Source: UBA7672 sp040398465
GTDB taxonomy: Bacteria; Pseudomonadota; Alphaproteobacteria; Caulobacterales; Hyphomonadaceae
NCBI GenBank assembly: GCA_040398465.1
Contig: JBBAUA010000006.1
Span: forward strand, 1 to 64,000
DNA length: 64,000 nt
Direction of reading: 5' to 3'
A program made the position numbers and the translations under genes. Shown one piece after another: positions 61,613 to 64,000 of the stretch (its first letter is position 1; each line of letters starts with the position of its first letter). The notes beneath the pieces are model-generated. The model had not been told where the DNA came from. It saw only the letters and a list, made by a program, of their open reading frames with translations, and made no database searches.

Positions 61613-62665
61613 CTAGCGCGTCGGCTTGCCCTTGTTCTTCTCTGCTTCGCGCTCGAGTTCACGCGCTCCGGCGAGAATGCCGATCATGCCGTGATTGCCC
61701 TCGTGGCACGCATACTCGTACAGCGCCGGCGACGGATAGAAGCTCAGCTCGGCCTTCCACGGCTGGGTGTAGGTGTCCGGATCGTTGACCGAGAATTCGT
61801 AGAATATGTCGTCCTTCGCCGTCCGCGTCAGGCGCTCCGTCATGACGCCTTGCGGCGACAGCAGCGGCGACATGTCTTCTGCCTGCATCGGATGAACGTT
61901 GCGGGTCTCCATCACGAACGTGTCGCCCTCCCACCAGCCGACTGAATCGCCCATCCAGGGCTTGATGGCGTTGGGACGATGGTTTTTCCGCGCCTCATCC
62001 GCCGAAGCGAAGATCGGCACGATGCGCGCGTCGTGCGCCATCTCGACCAGGATCATCATGTGCTCAGGTGTCTGCACGAACTGGTAATTGTTGTTGTACA
62101 GCACGCTCAGCATCCCCGGCCCGCCGGTCTGGCCGAAACCGATCAGGCAGCGCTCCGACAGGGTGGGCTCTTCGGGGCCTTCATACGGCGCATTGCCCGT
62201 CATGTAGGTCTGGAAGCCCTTCATCTGCTTCTGCATGATGGCCGCCGGATTCTTGTAGGGCAGCTGGCCGTTGGCGGGCTCGACGATGTTCGAGGTGCGC
62301 CATTCGCCCTTCACCTTCGCGAGCTTCTCGCCCGGCGCGACCCAGAAGCCGTCATAGCCCTTGAGACCGAAATCGGCGCCGCCCTTCTCGGGGGCGCCCT
62401 TGGTGGGGTCGGAATAGGTGGCGCGGAATTCCGGGTCATCCGCCGAGATGCCAGCCAGCCCCGTCTTGGCGACGATCGCCTGTGCTTCCGCGTCATTGAC
62501 GGTCAGCTTGGTCACGCTCCGATCGCGCGCAAGCGGCGTCAGCGAAGCGTTGGTCCAGATTCCGGTGAGGTCCGGCTTGCCGTCCGCCGCGCGCGGAACC
62601 TGCGCCAGAGCTGGGGCCGAGATGGCCATTGCCAGTGCGATGAGAACCGGTCCGAATTTCCGCAT
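61613..62665 (-). CDS. Secreted protein of an uncharacterised family (copy 2)
   Basis: 350 residues with signal peptide AMAISAPALAQ. Same blocks as the protein at 50964: KPDLTGIWTNASL, SNIVEPANGQLPYKN, SERCLIGFGQTGGPGMLSVLYNNNYQFVQTPEHMMILVEMAHDARIVPIF, GDSVGWWEGDTFVMETRNVHP, GVMTERLTRTAKDDIFYEFSVNDPDTYTQPWKAELSF, YEYACHEGNHGMIGILAGAR. Two copies in 12 kb suggest a family expanded in this organism. The function is not known. Lysine-rich C-terminal tail. Confidence 0.75.
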   Translation of the reverse strand: MRKFGPVLIALAMAISAPALAQVPRAADGKPDLTGIWTNASLTPLARDRSVTKLTVNDAEAQAIVAKTGLAGISADDPEFRATYSDPTKGAPEKGGADFGLKGYDGFWVAPGEKLAKVKGEWRTSNIVEPANGQLPYKNPAAIMQKQMKGFQTYMTGNAPYEGPEEPTLSERCLIGFGQTGGPGMLSVLYNNNYQFVQTPEHMMILVEMAHDARIVPIFASADEARKNHRPNAIKPWMGDSVGWWEGDTFVMETRNVHPMQAEDMSPLLSPQGVMTERLTRTAKDDIFYEFSVNDPDTYTQPWKAELSFYPSPALYEYACHEGNHGMIGILAGARELEREAEKNKGKPTR

Positions 62666-62894
62666 GAAACCTCTCCTGTCATTGACGCGCCAGCTACGTG
62701 ACGCTGTCAGCCCGGGGGAACTTACTCCTTATCCGCCGGTACGGAAGCCTTCCCTGACGAGAAGTGAAGCCTGATTGTCGCGACCTCCGCTGCCGCTGTT
62801 TGATCAACCTTTTTCATTGGTCACTTGAAACGGAGCCCGTCTTTGCCGCATTTGCCCCTCATGCTTTGCGGCAATGGCCGCTGAGGAGAGCACC

Positions 62895-63713
62895 ATGAAC
62901 ATCCGCCTTCTGAAACTTGCCGGCGCCTCCGCGCTGGCGATTGCGCTTCTGGCCGCCTGCGGCGGCGAAACGCCAGTTCCCGAAATCCCTGAGCCGGTAG
63001 TGGTCGCCGAGCCCGCGCCGCCGATGACGCCAGACTACGCTTCTCTCATCACGTCGCCCGGCCGCATCGATGGCGACGCAGCCAAGGACGGTTCACGCAA
63101 ACCCGCCGAAGTCCTCGCATTCGCGAAAGTGATGCCCGGCAACACCGTTCTCGAACTGGAAGCTGGCGCGGGCTATTACACCGAGCTCCTCTCGCGCGCG
63201 GTCGGCACGACCGGCAAGGTCATCATGCAGGCGCCAAAGGAGTTCGAAAGCTTCTACAAGGACGCCCTCGCCGCCCGCACCAAGGACGCCCGCCTCGCGA
63301 ACGTGACTGTCTCCTGGTCGCCCTTCGACAAGCTCGAAGCGGCTGACGCATCGGTCGACGTCGTCACCTGGTTCCAGGGCCCGCACGAGCTGTGGTGCAA
63401 GGCCGCCTGCGGCAACGCCCCGATGGGCGCCCCCGCCGCGGCCTTCTCCGAGATTGCGCGCGTACTCAAACCGGGTGGCTACCTCGTCGTGATGGACCAT
63501 GTCGCAACGGCCGGCGCGCCCGAGACGACGGGCAATGACCTGCACCGCATCGACGCCGCGATCGTCAAACCGATGATCGAAGCGGCCGGCTTTACGCAGG
63601 AAGAGGAAAGCCAGCTCCTCGCCAACCCGGCCGACGATCACACCAAGGGCGTCTTCGACCCGTCAATCCAGGGCAAGACCGACCAGTGGCTGATCCGTTA
63701 CAAGAAAAACTAG
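62895..63713 (+). CDS. Methyltransferase-fold lipoprotein (copy 1)
   Basis: 272 residues from the ATG at 62895 with GAGGAG upstream. The signal ALAIALLAAC has a lipobox, then a Pro/Glu-rich linker. The Rossmann-type core starts RKPAEVLAFAKVMPGNTVLELEAGAGYYTELLS, where motif I is ELEAGAGYY, then DASVDVVTWFQGPHELWC, EIARVLKPGGYLVVMDH. This is the SAM-methyltransferase fold, but the usual Asp/Glu-x-Gly-x-Gly is altered, and SAM is not expected outside the cytosol. It may be a non-catalytic or unusual ligand-binding protein. A second copy starts 77 bp downstream. Confidence 0.75.
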   Translation: MNIRLLKLAGASALAIALLAACGGETPVPEIPEPVVVAEPAPPMTPDYASLITSPGRIDGDAAKDGSRKPAEVLAFAKVMPGNTVLELEAGAGYYTELLSRAVGTTGKVIMQAPKEFESFYKDALAARTKDARLANVTVSWSPFDKLEAADASVDVVTWFQGPHELWCKAACGNAPMGAPAAAFSEIARVLKPGGYLVVMDHVATAGAPETTGNDLHRIDAAIVKPMIEAAGFTQEEESQLLANPADDHTKGVFDPSIQGKTDQWLIRYKKN

Positions 63714-63742
63714 TCTCGGCTCGAACTGAGGCGCATACCCGA

Positions 63743-63773
63743 AGCGCGGACCGTCCAGCGGTCCGCGCTTTTT
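63743..63773 (+). terminator. Rho-independent terminator after methyltransferase-fold lipoprotein
   Basis: AGCGCGGACCG, loop TCCAG, CGGTCCGCGCT then TTTTT. An 11-bp perfect stem with T-run, ending the transcript of the first lipoprotein gene. The second copy starts 17 bases later with its own GGGGAGG ribosome site, so it probably has a separate promoter or relies on read-through. Confidence 0.85.
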
Positions 63774-63790
63774 GCGTCGGGGAGGACACA

Positions 63791-64000
63791 ATGAAGATCG
63801 CCGCCAAACTTGCCGTCAGCGCCATTGCGCTTGTCATATCAGCCTGCGCCACCATGCCGGCCGGCCCGCCGCCGCTCGCAGCTGCCGACTACACCGCGAT
63901 CCTCGCCGATCCAGCCCGCCAGTCGAAGCTCGAAGGCTTCACCGCCGCAGACCAGACCGACGACGCCGCGCGCAAGCCCGCCGAAGTCCTCGCATTCGCA
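63791..64000 (+). CDS. Methyltransferase-fold lipoprotein (copy 2, partial at window end)
   Basis: 70 residues are seen, continuing past the window. The start is MKIAAKLAVSAIALVISAC with lipobox, then DYTAILADPARQSKLEGF and ARKPAEVLAFA. The last segment equals the start of the core of the first copy. GGGGAGG lies upstream of the ATG. Tandem duplicate of the preceding gene. Confidence 0.75.
   Translation, partial: MKIAAKLAVSAIALVISACATMPAGPPPLAAADYTAILADPARQSKLEGFTAADQTDDAARKPAEVLAFA

Noticed and set aside
1..64000. CRISPR array, prophage or restriction system
   Set aside because: No series of equal direct repeats with spacers, no phage structural genes, and the GANTC methyltransferase has no adjacent endonuclease, so it is a cell-cycle enzyme rather than part of a restriction pair.

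Overview
This 64 kb window is a GC-rich (about 64% by eye), densely packed stretch of an alphaproteobacterial chromosome, most likely from a Caulobacterales/Hyphomonadaceae-type organism. The evidence is a CcrM-type GANTC DNA methyltransferase with its C-terminal DNA-recognition domain, preceded by a CtrA-like TAAA-N7-TTAA box and two GANTC sites; a NadQ-like regulator with a nadA/nadB/nadC cluster; a methylsuccinyl-CoA dehydrogenase; and many secreted or lipoprotein genes. Most genes are housekeeping. I saw no tRNA, rRNA, CRISPR array or prophage. The only clear mobile element is a partial IS630-type insertion sequence at the left edge.

Layout. 1-706: IS630-type element with a slippery A7 between its two frames, abutting a membrane hybrid histidine kinase (721-2892) whose 5' end it may have replaced. 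2882-7004: ThDP enzyme, dihydroorotase coupled to a zinc-ribbon potassium channel, and a 49-residue membrane protein. 7228-14096: NAD cluster (HD hydrolase, tyrosine-phosphatase-like protein, NadQ-like repressor, nadA, two small 4-Cys secreted paralogues, nadB, nadC), with two operator palindromes in front of nadA. 14093-29833: cell-wall hydrolase, PhoX-type phosphatase, pyruvate phosphate dikinase, a pair of REP-like palindromes, glyS, then small secreted and membrane proteins, a lipid-anchored GST, an SDR, glyQ and a soluble double-PAS chemoreceptor. 29847-40484: TrmN6-like methyltransferase, polyprenyl diphosphate synthase, a leftward cluster (two TPR lipoproteins, ispE, a WecA/MraY-type transferase), two small proteins and ETF-ubiquinone oxidoreductase.

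40596-49417: type 4 uracil-DNA glycosylase, exported MsrB, a disturbed region (a GGGGGAAA motif array and an ORF split by an amber codon), DUF3137 protein, SplB-like radical SAM protein, LprI-like protein, ccrM, a RibD/DHFR-like reductase and a metallo-beta-lactamase-fold hydrolase. 49612-64000: GST, P460-type cytochrome, two members of an uncharacterised secreted family, methylsuccinyl-CoA dehydrogenase, an AbgT transporter whose Shine-Dalgarno lies in a perfect 12-bp hairpin, an M14 metallopeptidase, YciB, an SGNH lipoprotein, a DUF1993 protein, and two tandem methyltransferase-fold lipoproteins, the second cut by the window end.

The best leads are the ribosome-site hairpin of the AbgT gene, the operator-hairpin-operator leader of nadA, the paired 4-Cys secreted proteins inside the NAD operon, a Cys-containing N-terminal module shared by two otherwise unrelated neighbouring lipoproteins, and the repeated export of enzyme folds that are normally cytosolic.
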